From: Achromobacter marplatensis
GTDB taxonomy: Bacteria; Pseudomonadota; Gammaproteobacteria; Burkholderiales; Burkholderiaceae_B
Assembly: GCF_002209535.1 (NCBI RefSeq)
Contig: NZ_NJIG01000001.1
Span: 186,001 to 250,000, forward strand
Length of the DNA stretch: 64,000 nucleotides
Reading direction: 5' to 3'
The notes under the pieces are model-generated. The model was not told where the DNA came from. It worked only from the letters and a program-made list of their open reading frames with translations, and did not search any database. Shown piece after piece: positions 40,237 to 49,088 of this stretch. Every line of letters begins with the position of its first letter. Position 1 is the stretch's first letter. The translations under genes and the position numbers were made by a program.

Positions 40237-41213
40237 GATGGTCGGGCTCCGTCGGGATGAGAGGAAGAGGTCGGGTACAGGTGGCAGGCCACCACGGATT
40301 CGTCGCGCAGCGCCAGCGCCGGGCGTTCGGTCCTGCATTGCGCCATGGCGTATTGGCAGCGCGGATGGAAGGGGCAGCCCGGCGGCGGATGCAGCGGGTC
40401 GGGAAACGACAGCCCCAGCCCCATGTCGGGGATGCCAAGGCCGGGCTCCGGCGTCAGCACCGATGCCAGCAGCGCCTGCGTGTATGGATGGCGCGGGTCA
40501 TGGAACAGTTGCGCCGTGGGAGAGGACTCCACGACGCGGCCCAGGTACATCACCGCAACGTGGGTGGCGATGTGCTCCACCACCGCCAGGTTGTGGCTGA
40601 TGAAGACATAGGTCAGGTTGAACTCGCGCCGCAGGTCCATCAGCAGGTTCATGATCTGCGCCTGCACCGACACGTCCAGCGCCGAGGTGGGCTCATCGCA
40701 GATCACGATCTCGGGGTGCATGACCAGCGCCCGGGCGATGGCCACGCGCTGGCGCTGTCCGCCGGACAATTGCCCCGGCGTGTTGTGCGCCAGGCGCGGC
40801 GGCAGGCCGACCCGCTCCAGCATCTCGATCGCTTTATGCAGCTTGGGGTTGGCGATGCCGTGCACTTCCAGCGGCAGCGACACGATGGACGCGATGGAGC
40901 GGCGCGGGTTCAAGGATGAATACGGGTCCTGGAAAATCGGCTGCACCCGGCGGGCGAGCGCGCGGCGGTCCATCTGCCGGATGTCCTGGCCGTCCAGCTT
41001 GATGGCCCCTTCGGTGGGGGGCGTGAGGCCCAGCAGCATGCGGGCCAGGGTGGACTTGCCGCAACCGGATTCGCCCACGATGCCCAGCACCGCGCCGCGT
41101 TCCACGGCGAGGTCCACGCCGTTGACGGCATGCAGCGTGCTGCGTGGGCGGAATAGGCCCGCGCGGATCGAGAATTGCCGGCTGACGGCTTCGGCTTGCA
41201 AGAGCACGCTCAT
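40233..41213 (-). CDS. oligopeptide/dipeptide ABC transporter ATPase (DppF type)
   Basis: This 326-residue ATPase has Walker [18 protein letters not shown]-loop IFQDPYSSLNPRRS, signature LSGGQRQRVAIARAL, Walker B IVICDEPTSALDVS and H-loop FISHNLAVV. The C-terminal peptide-transporter extension contains GCPFHPRCQYAMAQCRTERP, whose Cys residues bind a 4Fe-4S cluster in this family. The start at 41213 overlaps the preceding ATPase stop by ATGA. It works as a heterodimer with the DppD-type ATPase. Confidence 0.92.
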   Translation of the reverse strand: MSVLLQAEAVSRQFSIRAGLFRPRSTLHAVNGVDLAVERGAVLGIVGESGCGKSTLARMLLGLTPPTEGAIKLDGQDIRQMDRRALARRVQPIFQDPYSSLNPRRSIASIVSLPLEVHGIANPKLHKAIEMLERVGLPPRLAHNTPGQLSGGQRQRVAIARALVMHPEIVICDEPTSALDVSVQAQIMNLLMDLRREFNLTYVFISHNLAVVEHIATHVAVMYLGRVVESSPTAQLFHDPRHPYTQALLASVLTPEPGLGIPDMGLGLSFPDPLHPPPGCPFHPRCQYAMAQCRTERPALALRDESVVACHLYPTSSSHPDGARPS

Positions 41214-42199
41214 GCCGGGACTCCTTCCTCTTGGCGGATGCAGCGCCATTGCTGTTCGGGCGGGTGGCCGTAGATGGGGATCGTGTCGCGGCATTGGGGC
41301 TGCGCGTAGCGGCAGCGGTCGGCAAAGGCGCAGCCGCGCAGGTCGCCCACCAGCGAGGGCACGACGCCGGGGATGGTGCCCAGCGATTCGCCGGGCGGCG
41401 TGCGGCCGGGAACGGGGATACAGCCCAGCAGCCCCTGCGTGTAGGGATGGCGCGGGGTGGCGAAGATGCTCTCGACGGGGCCTTCCTCGACGATCTGGCC
41501 CGCATACATCACGGCGACTTGCCGCGCGATGCGCGCTACCACGCCCAGGTCATGCGTGATCAGCACCATGGCGATGCCCAGCTCGGCCTGCAAGTCGGCC
41601 AGCAGGCGGAGGATCTGGGCCTGGATGGTGACGTCCAGCGCGGTGCTGGGCTCGTCGGCGATAAGCAGTTCAGGGCCGCACATCAGCGCCATCGCGATCA
41701 TCACGCGCTGGCGCAGGCCGCCGGACAACTGGTGCGGGTACTGCGTCAGCCGCTGTCCGGCGGACGCGATGCCGACTTTCTCCAGCAGCTCGATGGCGCG
41801 GTCGCGCGCCTGCTGCTTCGTGGCATGGCGGTGATGGATGTAGTGCTCGGTGAGCTGTTCGCCGATGGGGTAGGCCGGGTTCAGCGCCGTCATCGGTTCC
41901 TGGAAGATCATGGCCATCTTGCTGCCGCGCAAGGCGTTGATGCGGCGGCCGCGCGCAGCCGACAGGTCTTCGCCCAACACCGACAGCCGGCGGGTGCTGC
42001 GCTGCGCGGCCTTGGGCAGCAGCCCCATGATGGCCAGCGAGGTCATCGACTTGCCGCATCCCGATTCGCCCACCAGGCACAGCGTTTCACCCCGCCGGAC
42101 CTGGAAGGACACGTCGCGCACCGCGTGCAGCGGGCCGCGGGGCGTGGCGATGTCGACGGTCAGCCCTTGTACGTCCAGGACGATTTCTTTGTCGTTCAT
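41210..42199 (-). CDS. oligopeptide/dipeptide ABC transporter ATPase (DppD type)
   Basis: This 329-residue ATPase partner has Walker [18 protein letters not shown]-loop [14 protein letters not shown], signature [15 protein letters not shown], Walker [15 protein letters not shown] and H-loop LITHDLGVV. The extension [20 protein letters not shown] holds the Cys cluster. It starts 2 bp after the permease stop. Together with the DppF-type ATPase it energises the importer on the cytoplasmic face. Confidence 0.92.
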   Translation of the reverse strand: MNDKEIVLDVQGLTVDIATPRGPLHAVRDVSFQVRRGETLCLVGESGCGKSMTSLAIMGLLPKAAQRSTRRLSVLGEDLSAARGRRINALRGSKMAMIFQEPMTALNPAYPIGEQLTEHYIHHRHATKQQARDRAIELLEKVGIASAGQRLTQYPHQLSGGLRQRVMIAMALMCGPELLIADEPSTALDVTIQAQILRLLADLQAELGIAMVLITHDLGVVARIARQVAVMYAGQIVEEGPVESIFATPRHPYTQGLLGCIPVPGRTPPGESLGTIPGVVPSLVGDLRGCAFADRCRYAQPQCRDTIPIYGHPPEQQWRCIRQEEGVPA

Positions 42200-42201
42200 G
42201 G

Positions 42202-43119
42202 TCAGGCCCTCTCTTCAGGCGTCAGCAGTTGATGCAGCCCGTCGCCAGCCAGGTTGATCGCGAAGATCAGCAGCGCCAGTGCCGAGCCCGGGATGGCGAT
42301 CAGCCAGAACGAGAAGAACATGTAGGCCTTGGCCTCGGAAATCATCAGGCCCCAGGACGGCAGCGGGGGCTGCACGCCCAGGCCCAGGAACGACAGGGAG
42401 GCTTCCAGCAGGATGGCGCTGGCGGCTTCCAGCGTGGCGATGACGATCAGCTGCGGCACGACGTTGGGCAGGACTTCGCCCCAGACGATGCGCCAGGTGG
42501 ACGCGCCCGCGGCTTGTGCCGCAGCCACGTATTCCAGCGACCGCACCTGCTGCGTGGCGCTGCGCATGACGACGGCGTAGCGGTCCCATTTCAACAGGCC
42601 CAGCACCAGGATCACCACCCACAGCGATCCGCCGACGATGGCCACGGTAGCCAGCGCCACCAGGATGACCGGCATCGACAATCGGGTCGTGATCAGGAAC
42701 GACACCGCCATGTCGACCTTGCCGCCGAAGTAGCCGGCGGCCATGCCCATGGCCGTGCCGATCAGCCCGGAGATCAGCGCCACGCTGATGCCGATCAAGA
42801 GCGAAATGCGCGCGCCGTAGAAAAGGCGCGACATATAGTCGCGGCCCAATTGGTCGGTGCCCAGCGGATGCAGCCAGGTGCCTTTTTCGTACCAGACCGG
42901 CGGCGCGGTACGGTAGGCCAGGTCCTGGAAGTAGGGGTCGTGCGGAGAGATCCACGGGGCCAGCAGCGCAATCAGCACGATGGCAAGCAGGATGCCGCCG
43001 CCGGCCAGGAGGGCCTTGTTGCGGCGCAGGCGGCGCCAGCGCAGCGTGGAGGCGGAGAGTTCCAGCGGAGCCGGCGCGGGGGCGCCGGGCGCGGCAGGGG
43101 TGAGGGTAGGCGTATTCAT
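42202..43119 (-). CDS. peptide-type ABC transporter permease (DppC type)
   Basis: The 305-residue inner-membrane permease has the DppC N-terminal pattern RRNKALLAGGGILLAIVLIALLAP and HPLGTDQLGRDYMSRLFYGA, six helices in all, and an EAA loop SLEYVAAAQAAGASTWRIVW that docks on the ATPase. The final helix is FWLIAIPGSALALLIFAINL. The first 20 residues are a Pro/Ala-rich extension. It starts 1 bp after the DppB-type permease stop. Confidence 0.92.
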   Translation of the reverse strand: MNTPTLTPAAPGAPAPAPLELSASTLRWRRLRRNKALLAGGGILLAIVLIALLAPWISPHDPYFQDLAYRTAPPVWYEKGTWLHPLGTDQLGRDYMSRLFYGARISLLIGISVALISGLIGTAMGMAAGYFGGKVDMAVSFLITTRLSMPVILVALATVAIVGGSLWVVILVLGLLKWDRYAVVMRSATQQVRSLEYVAAAQAAGASTWRIVWGEVLPNVVPQLIVIATLEAASAILLEASLSFLGLGVQPPLPSWGLMISEAKAYMFFSFWLIAIPGSALALLIFAINLAGDGLHQLLTPEERA

Positions 43120-43120
43120 G

Positions 43121-44038
43121 TCAGGACACCCGGATGCGCGGATCCAGCCACGCGTTGGCGATATCGGCGGCCAGCGTCAGCAGCACGTACAGCACGGACA
43201 GCAGCAGCACGATCAGCTGCATGACGGGATAGTCCTTGTACGTGATGCTTTGGTAGGCCAGGTAGCCCAGGCCGTCGAGCGCGTAGATGGTTTCGATGAC
43301 GACGGAGCCGCCCAGCAGGTAGCCCAGCTGCACGGCGGCCAGGGCCACCACCGGCACGATGGCGTTGCGCAACGCATGCTTGAAGATGATCTTGCGCGCG
43401 GGCAGGCCCTTGGCCCGCGCGGTGCGGATGTAGTCCGCGCCCAGCACTTCAATCATGCCGGCGCGGATCAGCCGCATGAAGGCGGGCGCCACGTAATAGC
43501 CCAGGGCGATGGCCGGCATCACGAAATGCTGCCACGTCCCGCTGCCCGACACGGGCAGGATGCGCAGCGAGATCGAGAACAGCATGATCAGGATCAGCGC
43601 AAAGAAGAAGTTGGGCAGCGCCTGGCCCAGCACCGCGATCGCCAGGCAGATGCGGTCGATCAGGCTGCCTTTATATAGCGCGGCCAGCACGCCCAGCGGA
43701 ATGGAGATCAGCAGCGCGAACCCAAGTGCGCCCATGCCCAGCAGCAGCGTGGTCTTGAGCTTGGACAGGATCAGCGGGCCGGCTTCGGTCTTGAAATACA
43801 CCGACGTGCCGAAATCGCCTTGCAGAATGTGCCAGAGCCAGTCGGCGTACTGCACCGCCAGTGGCCGGTCCAGCCCGTAGGTCTTGCGGATCATGTCGAT
43901 GTCCGCCTGGCGCGCGCCTTCGCCCGCCAGGGCCAGGGCCGGGTCGCCGGACAGGTGCAGCAGCAGGAACGCCAGGATCGAAACGGTCAGCGCCACCAGC
44001 GCCGCCAGGCCCAGGCGCCTGATCGTGAAATAAAGCAT
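43121..44038 (-). CDS. peptide-type ABC transporter permease (DppB type)
   Basis: The 305-residue permease has the DppB N-terminus MLYFTIRRLGLAALVALTVS, HLSGDPALALAGEGA, six helices and an EAA loop GADYIRTARAKGLPARKIIF followed by ALRNAIVPVVA, with VIETIYALDGLGYLAYQSI near the end. It pairs with the DppC-type protein to form the channel. The receptor gene precedes it by 64 bp. Confidence 0.92.
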   Translation of the reverse strand: MLYFTIRRLGLAALVALTVSILAFLLLHLSGDPALALAGEGARQADIDMIRKTYGLDRPLAVQYADWLWHILQGDFGTSVYFKTEAGPLILSKLKTTLLLGMGALGFALLISIPLGVLAALYKGSLIDRICLAIAVLGQALPNFFFALILIMLFSISLRILPVSGSGTWQHFVMPAIALGYYVAPAFMRLIRAGMIEVLGADYIRTARAKGLPARKIIFKHALRNAIVPVVALAAVQLGYLLGGSVVIETIYALDGLGYLAYQSITYKDYPVMQLIVLLLSVLYVLLTLAADIANAWLDPRIRVS

Positions 44039-44102
44039 AGGACTTCCTCTATCGTTTCGCGGCGCCGGGCGGCGCGATGCCTGCCCGGCGCAACCCTGCG
44101 CC

Positions 44103-45674
44103 TTACTTCCAGCTCATGTCCCAGAAGCGCACCAGCTCATCCGAGTAGGGCTTGAAGTTCACGTCCTTGGTGGCGACGTAGTAGGCGGGCAGCGTCCACA
44201 GCGGCACCGCATAGGCCTTTTGCGCGATCAGGTCCAGCGCTTCCTTGTAAGCCGCATTGCGGGGGGCGGGATCGATCGTGTGGTCGCCCTTGTTGAGCAG
44301 GTCCCGCACCTGGGCGTCGCGCGTGACGTCGTCGTTGCCGAAGGCGAAGTACACCGGCGTGGACGCCGAGACGTCGTTGACCAGATTCGAGCCCCAGGTC
44401 TGGTGGGTCAGCGACGCCTTGTTGGCGCGGATCATGTCGCGCATGGCGGCGTACTGCAGGTAGTTCAGCTTGGCGCGGATGCCCACGGCCTGCAGGTAGT
44501 TGATGATGGCTTCGGTCTGATTGCGTTCGCGGTACGCCACGATGTCGATGTCGAAGCCGTTGGCGTAGCCGGCGTCCGCCAGCAGTTTCTTGGCCAGCGC
44601 CGGGTCGTACTTGTAGGTGGGCGCGCCATCCTGCGTGCAGCCCACTTGCGACGGGGTGCAGATGGTGTTGATGAGGCCGCCGCCTTCGCCCACGATGTTC
44701 TTCAGCATGGCGTTGCGGTCGATCGCGTGGATGATGGCGCGGCGCACGCGCTCGTCTTTCAGCTGGGGCGCCGGGGTGCCATCCTGGATGTTCATCTGCA
44801 TGAACACGATGCGCATCGTGTTGCCCGTGACCATCTGCAGGTTGGGCATCTGGCCCAGCTGTTCGGCCTGGTCCTTGGGCACGCTCATGATCAGGTCTTC
44901 GCCGCCCGAGATCACTTCGGCCATCTGGGTCTGGCGGTCGGGGATGAAGCGGATGACGACGCGGCCGATCTTGGGCTGCGCTTTGGGCGAATCCTTGAAG
45001 TAGTCGGCGTTGCGCTCCAGCGTGATGGACTTGCCGGGCTGGTAGTCGGTGACCTTGTAGGGGCCCGACCCCACGGGTTTGGCGTTCATGCCCTTGGGAC
45101 CCACTTCCTGGTAGTACTTGGCGGGATGGATGGCAGCGGTGGTGGACAGGTATTCCTTGGCGCCGGGGAAGGGCTCCTTGGTGGTGAGACGCACCTTGTA
45201 CTTGTCGATCTTCTCGACCTTGTCGATCCAGGCCACGTTCTGCTGGGTGACGGCCTTGTTCTTGGGGTCGGCCACGTAGTTCAGCGTGTACACGACCGAG
45301 TCCGCGTCGAACTCCTCGCCGTTATGGAATTTCACGCCTTCGCGCAACTCGAATTCCATCGTCTTGTCGTCGACCTGCTTCCAGCTCTTGGCCAGCTGGC
45401 CCTTGTACTCGTTGGTGACGGGGTCGCGGTACAGCAGCGTGTCCCAGACGTTGGCGGCGATGATGACGCCGATCCGCACGTTGTTGAAATACGGGTCCAC
45501 GCTTTCCGGCGCCTGGTCGTAGGCCATGCGCAAGGTGTCGTCCTTCTTGCCGGCCAGCGCGGGCTGGGAGGCAAGCGTGGCGCAGGCCAGCAAGGCGGCG
45601 GCAAGCGCGTGCAGGGCAGGGGTGCGGCGGGAGGGCAAGGCGGGTGAGACGGGTGTGAAGCGACAATCAGCCAT
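44103..45674 (-). CDS. peptide-type ABC transporter periplasmic receptor (SBP family 5)
   Basis: The 523-residue solute receptor has a signal peptide (ALHALAAALLACATLASQPALA, cleavage before GKKDD) preceded by a rather long n-region. The SBP_bac_5 signatures are RMAYDQAPESVDPYFNN near the start and ANVWDTLLYRDPVTNEYKG. The interior is typical, with ERVRRAIIHAIDRNAMLKNI-type segments (VRRAIIHAIDRNAML). The start at 45674 follows AGAGGAGCC. It is the first structural gene of a seven-gene leftward set under the GntR protein. The ligand could be a small peptide, nickel chelate or opine-like compound; the linked M20 peptidase favours a peptide or N-acyl amino acid. Confidence 0.9.
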   Translation of the reverse strand: MADCRFTPVSPALPSRRTPALHALAAALLACATLASQPALAGKKDDTLRMAYDQAPESVDPYFNNVRIGVIIAANVWDTLLYRDPVTNEYKGQLAKSWKQVDDKTMEFELREGVKFHNGEEFDADSVVYTLNYVADPKNKAVTQQNVAWIDKVEKIDKYKVRLTTKEPFPGAKEYLSTTAAIHPAKYYQEVGPKGMNAKPVGSGPYKVTDYQPGKSITLERNADYFKDSPKAQPKIGRVVIRFIPDRQTQMAEVISGGEDLIMSVPKDQAEQLGQMPNLQMVTGNTMRIVFMQMNIQDGTPAPQLKDERVRRAIIHAIDRNAMLKNIVGEGGGLINTICTPSQVGCTQDGAPTYKYDPALAKKLLADAGYANGFDIDIVAYRERNQTEAIINYLQAVGIRAKLNYLQYAAMRDMIRANKASLTHQTWGSNLVNDVSASTPVYFAFGNDDVTRDAQVRDLLNKGDHTIDPAPRNAAYKEALDLIAQKAYAVPLWTLPAYYVATKDVNFKPYSDELVRFWDMSWK

Positions 45675-45781
45675 GGTGAAGGCTCCTCTGGAAGGCACTA
45701 CATGTACTGCGTATCCATCATCTCGCTCCGGGCCGCGCCACCCTTGTTCTTATCGTTGTCGTCCGTGGGCTGGGAAGGGCT

Positions 45782-46576
45782 TCAACCCGATCCGGACGAC
45801 TGCGCGGTCGCGGGGGCCTGCCCTGCGTTCAACGTCTTTAAGGCGGCCTCGCACTTGCGCTGCAAGTGCTGCCGCATGATGCCCGCCAGCCGGTCCGCGT
45901 CGCGCGCGTCCAGGGCGTCGGCCATTTCGATGTGTTCCCGCATTGCCAGATCCCATTTCTGGCGGTCTTCGTTCGACACGAAGCGCAGGTTCTGGATGCG
46001 TGCGTTCTGGGCGTCGTACAGCTGCTTGAGCAGGCTGTTGTGCGAGGCCAGGCTGATGCGTTCGTGGATTTCGCGGTTGGTGCGGAAGTAGGTAGGCAGG
46101 TCGTGGCGGGCGTGGCTGGCCATCATTTCGTAGGTCAGCGCACGGATTTCCGCGATCTCGACATCCGTCGCCCGTTGGCACGCCAGCCGGCACGACATGG
46201 CTTCCAGTCCGCCGATCACTTCGAAGGCTTCGCGGATGTTCGCCTCAGACAGCGCCACCACCTGCGCGCCGCGGTTCGGTTCGATCTGCACCAGCCCTTC
46301 GGCCGCCAGCACGCGGAACGCTTCGCGCATCGGGGTGCGCGAGACGCCCAGCAGGTCGCACAGCGCACGTTCGTTCAGGCGGGAGCCGGGCGGGAATTCG
46401 CCCTGGATGATGCGTTCGCGCAGTTGGCTGGCCACCGCGCCAGGCAGCGTGCGGCCGTTGCCGGCGGCGCGCGGCGCCGAGGGCGGAACCCTGGCGGTTG
46501 GCGTCGCATCGGAATCGGCGCGGCCGGCATCTGCCGACCCTGCCAGATCCGGCATCAGGCTAGGATTGCTGCTCAT
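45782..46576 (-). CDS. GntR-family regulator, FadR/FCD subgroup
   Basis: The 264-residue regulator has a disordered N-terminal 45 residues, a GntR winged helix (LRERIIQGEFPPGSRLNERA, LLGVSRTPMREAFRVLAAEG) and an all-helical FCD ligand domain. The FCD metal-site residues are visible as D/H in RTNREIHERISLASHN and in DLAMREHIEMADAL. It sits between the two arms of the locus, and a perfect palindrome covers its start codon, so it probably represses itself and both arms until a carboxylate-type inducer binds. Confidence 0.9.
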   Translation of the reverse strand: MSSNPSLMPDLAGSADAGRADSDATPTARVPPSAPRAAGNGRTLPGAVASQLRERIIQGEFPPGSRLNERALCDLLGVSRTPMREAFRVLAAEGLVQIEPNRGAQVVALSEANIREAFEVIGGLEAMSCRLACQRATDVEIAEIRALTYEMMASHARHDLPTYFRTNREIHERISLASHNSLLKQLYDAQNARIQNLRFVSNEDRQKWDLAMREHIEMADALDARDADRLAGIMRQHLQRKCEAALKTLNAGQAPATAQSSGSG

Positions 46577-46587
46577 TGGTATACCAA
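46576..46587. promoter_or_regulatory. candidate GntR operator 1, perfect palindrome
   Basis: TTGGTATACCAA is a perfect 12-bp palindrome that overlaps the GntR start codon by one base. TnGTATACnA-type sites are typical for FCD-subgroup GntR proteins. This position would give tight autorepression. Confidence 0.65.
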
Positions 46588-46639
46588 CATTTCCCCGTAT
46601 TTTTCTAGACTATAAACCTGCGGCCTGCGGTTCAATCAT

Positions 46640-46651
46640 GGGTGTATACCC
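46640..46651. promoter_or_regulatory. candidate GntR operator 2, imperfect
   Basis: GGGTGTATACCC keeps the GTATAC core (46644-46649) with partly matching flanks. It lies mid-way in the 201-bp divergent region. Confidence 0.45.
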
Positions 46652-46743
46652 TAGGTTATCGATGTAAAAACAATGGGATAGAGTGGCGCATGCCGCAAGT
46701 CCGCATGCGAGACAAACGTCGTTTACTCGTCGCGCATCTTTCG

Positions 46744-46755
46744 TTGGTATACAAA
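46744..46755. promoter_or_regulatory. candidate GntR operator 3
   Basis: TTGGTATACAAA repeats nine bases of operator 1 exactly and ends 22 bp before the aminotransferase ATG, where a repressor would block the rightward arm. Confidence 0.6.
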
Positions 46756-46777
46756 AAATTCCACTCTTGGGCTACGC

Positions 46778-47974
46778 ATGCTTACCCTGAACTCCCATCC
46801 GTCCGGCCGGCATTTCCTGCAGATTCCGGGGCCGACGAATGTGCCTGACCGCGTGCTGCGGGCCATCGATCAGCCCACCATCGACCATCGAGGGCCGGAG
46901 TTCGGCGCGCTGGGGCTGGCCGTGCTGGCGGGAGTCAAGCAGGTCTTCCAGACGCAATCCCCCGTGGTCATTTTTCCGTCGTCGGGCACCGGCGCGTGGG
47001 AAGCGGCGCTGGTCAACACGCTGTCGCCGGGCGACCGGGTGCTGATGGTGGAAACCGGCCACTTCGCCAGCCTGTGGAAGAAGCTGGCGGGCCGCCTGGG
47101 GCTTGAGGTCGACTACATCGAAGGCGACTGGCGTCACCCCGTGGACGCCGCCGTGATCGGCGCGCGCCTTGCCGAAGACACGCAGCACCGCATCAAGGCC
47201 GTGTGCGTGGTGCATAACGAAACCTCGACGGGCGTCACCAGCGACATCGCCGCCGTGCGCGCCGCGATCGACCGCGCCGCGCATCCCGCGCTGCTGATGG
47301 TGGACACGATTTCGTCGCTGGGCTCGATCAACTACCGCCATGACGAATGGGGCGTGGACGTGACGGTGGCCGGCTCACAAAAGGGCCTGATGCTGCCGCC
47401 CGGCCTGGCGTTCAATGCCGTCAGCGCGCGGGCGCTTGCCGCCGCCGACACCGCGCGCCTGCCGCGCGCCTACTGGGACTGGCGCGACATGCTGACCGCC
47501 AACGCCAAAGGCTATTTCCCGTATACGCCGTCGACCAACTTGCTGTACGGCCTGCACGAGGCCTTGGCCATGCTGCAAGCCGAAGGCCTGCCGCGTGTGT
47601 TCGCGCGGCACGAACGCCATGCGCGCGCCACGCGCCTGGCCGTGGCCGGATGGGGGCTGGAATTGCTAAGCCTGGATCCGGCCGCGCACAGCCCTGCGTT
47701 GACCGCCGTGCTGATGCCCGAGGGCCACGGCGCGGACGCGCTGCGCAAGATCATCCTGGACCGCTTCGACATGTCGTTGGGGCAGGGCCTGGGCAAGCTG
47801 ACCGACCGGGTCTTCCGCATCGGTCACCTTGGCCACTTCAATGACCTGACCCTGTGCGGCACCCTGGCCGGCGTCGAGATGGGTCTGGCCGCCGCCGGCG
47901 TGCCGCACCGCGCAGGCGGCATGCAGGCCGCGATGGAATTCCTGGCCCGCACGCCCGAAGGCGCCACGGCCTGA
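46778..47974 (+). CDS. class V aminotransferase, serine-glyoxylate/alanine-glyoxylate type
   Basis: The 398-residue PLP enzyme starts with the family's IPGPTNVPDRVLRAI and DHRGPEFG motifs. It continues with FPSSGTGAWEAAL, the PLP-ring Asp in LLMVDTISSLGS (D176) and the Schiff-base lysine in VAGSQKGLMLPPGL (K202). Length and motifs match serine-glyoxylate and alanine-glyoxylate aminotransferases, which make glycine from glyoxylate. In this setting it would take the amino group from a released amino acid. It is first in the rightward arm, with operator 3 close upstream, and 24 bp separate it from the hydrolase gene. Confidence 0.9.
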   Translation: MLTLNSHPSGRHFLQIPGPTNVPDRVLRAIDQPTIDHRGPEFGALGLAVLAGVKQVFQTQSPVVIFPSSGTGAWEAALVNTLSPGDRVLMVETGHFASLWKKLAGRLGLEVDYIEGDWRHPVDAAVIGARLAEDTQHRIKAVCVVHNETSTGVTSDIAAVRAAIDRAAHPALLMVDTISSLGSINYRHDEWGVDVTVAGSQKGLMLPPGLAFNAVSARALAAADTARLPRAYWDWRDMLTANAKGYFPYTPSTNLLYGLHEALAMLQAEGLPRVFARHERHARATRLAVAGWGLELLSLDPAAHSPALTAVLMPEGHGADALRKIILDRFDMSLGQGLGKLTDRVFRIGHLGHFNDLTLCGTLAGVEMGLAAAGVPHRAGGMQAAMEFLARTPEGATA

Positions 47975-47998
47975 CACACCACAATAACGAGGGAAGCA

Positions 47999-49054
47999 AT
48001 GAACACGCTTATGCAGCAGGCGATCCAGTTCGCCAATGAACACGAATCCACCTGGGACCGCAGCGTCAAGGGCAATTTCGGCGTGCACCTGAACGATCCG
48101 CCGCCCTGGAACCGCCTGCTGGGGCCGATCCATGACCGCGGCCCGGTATCGGGCGTGGTCGTGGTCGACGGCAAGACCGTCGCGTCCTGGGGCGAGCCCG
48201 AGCGCGCCGACCTGACCTTCAGCGTGGCCAAGCTGTATCTGGCCATCCTGGCGGGCGTGGCGCATGATCGCGGCCTGCTGCCCGATGTGGACGAGCCCGT
48301 CGGCAAGCGGGTGCCCGGCATCGGTTTCGACGAAGGGCAGAACGCAGACATCACGTGGCGTCACCTGTTGCAGCAGACCAGCGAATGGGAAGGCGAGCGC
48401 TTCGGCGTGTCGGACCAGGCGGACCGCTATCGCGCCGTCACGTTCGGCGTGCCGCCCGATGGCAAGAAGGGCGACGCGCGCCCCTTGCAGCGCCCCGGTA
48501 CCTACTGGGAATACAACGACGTGCGCATCAACCAGCTGTCCTACGCGCTGCTGCACTTGTTCCGCAAGCCGCTGCCGGACGTGTTCCGCGAAGCCGTCAC
48601 GCGCCCCATCGGCGCGAGCGAAGACTGGCAATGGGTGGGCTACGACACCGCCTGGGTCGAGATCGACGGCCAGCGCATGCCGTCGGTGCCGGGCGGATCC
48701 CACTGGGGCGGCGGCATGTCCATCAGCGCGCGCGACCAGGCGCTGATTGGCCAGATGCTGCTGAACGACGGCCAGGCCAATGGCAAGCAGATCCTGTCTC
48801 GGGAATGGATTCAAGCGATGCGCACGCCCTGCGCCATCGCGCCGTATTACGGCTACCTGATCTGGTTGAACCACGAAGGCCGCGTATTTCCCAGCGTGCC
48901 GGCCAGCAGCTTCTTCGGCGTGGGCGCGGGCAGTTCGTTTACCTGGGTGGAGCCCGAGCGCAAGATGGTGGTGATCGTGCGCTGGCTGAATTCCGCCCAT
49001 GCGGATGCACTGTTCGGCAAGATCCTTGCAGCGGTGGACGCGCCACAGGCGTAA
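47999..49054 (+). CDS. serine hydrolase, beta-lactamase/6-aminohexanoate-dimer hydrolase type
   Basis: The 351-residue protein has the class-C/DD-peptidase fold motifs: the SxxK nucleophile in TFSVAKLYLAILAG (S75, K78) and the Tyr motif in YWEYNDVRINQLS (Y172). There is no signal peptide, so it acts in the cytoplasm, unlike a resistance beta-lactamase. Its closest functional analogues are EstB-like esterases and the NylB amide hydrolase. Placement between an aminotransferase and a reductase, beside a peptide importer, suggests that it opens an amide or ester in the imported compound. Confidence 0.85.
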   Translation: MNTLMQQAIQFANEHESTWDRSVKGNFGVHLNDPPPWNRLLGPIHDRGPVSGVVVVDGKTVASWGEPERADLTFSVAKLYLAILAGVAHDRGLLPDVDEPVGKRVPGIGFDEGQNADITWRHLLQQTSEWEGERFGVSDQADRYRAVTFGVPPDGKKGDARPLQRPGTYWEYNDVRINQLSYALLHLFRKPLPDVFREAVTRPIGASEDWQWVGYDTAWVEIDGQRMPSVPGGSHWGGGMSISARDQALIGQMLLNDGQANGKQILSREWIQAMRTPCAIAPYYGYLIWLNHEGRVFPSVPASSFFGVGAGSSFTWVEPERKMVVIVRWLNSAHADALFGKILAAVDAPQA

Positions 49055-49088
49055 CATTCTGACCTCTTACCGACCAAGGAATGAAGCC

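Noticed and set aside
47999..49054. Antibiotic-resistance beta-lactamase
   Set aside because: There is no signal peptide, and the gene lies in a catabolic arm; the fold motifs also occur in esterases and amide hydrolases.
47666..49057. Long open frame antisense to the aminotransferase and serine hydrolase
   Set aside because: Composition and lack of motifs mark it as a shadow; both genes on the plus strand have intact catalytic motifs.
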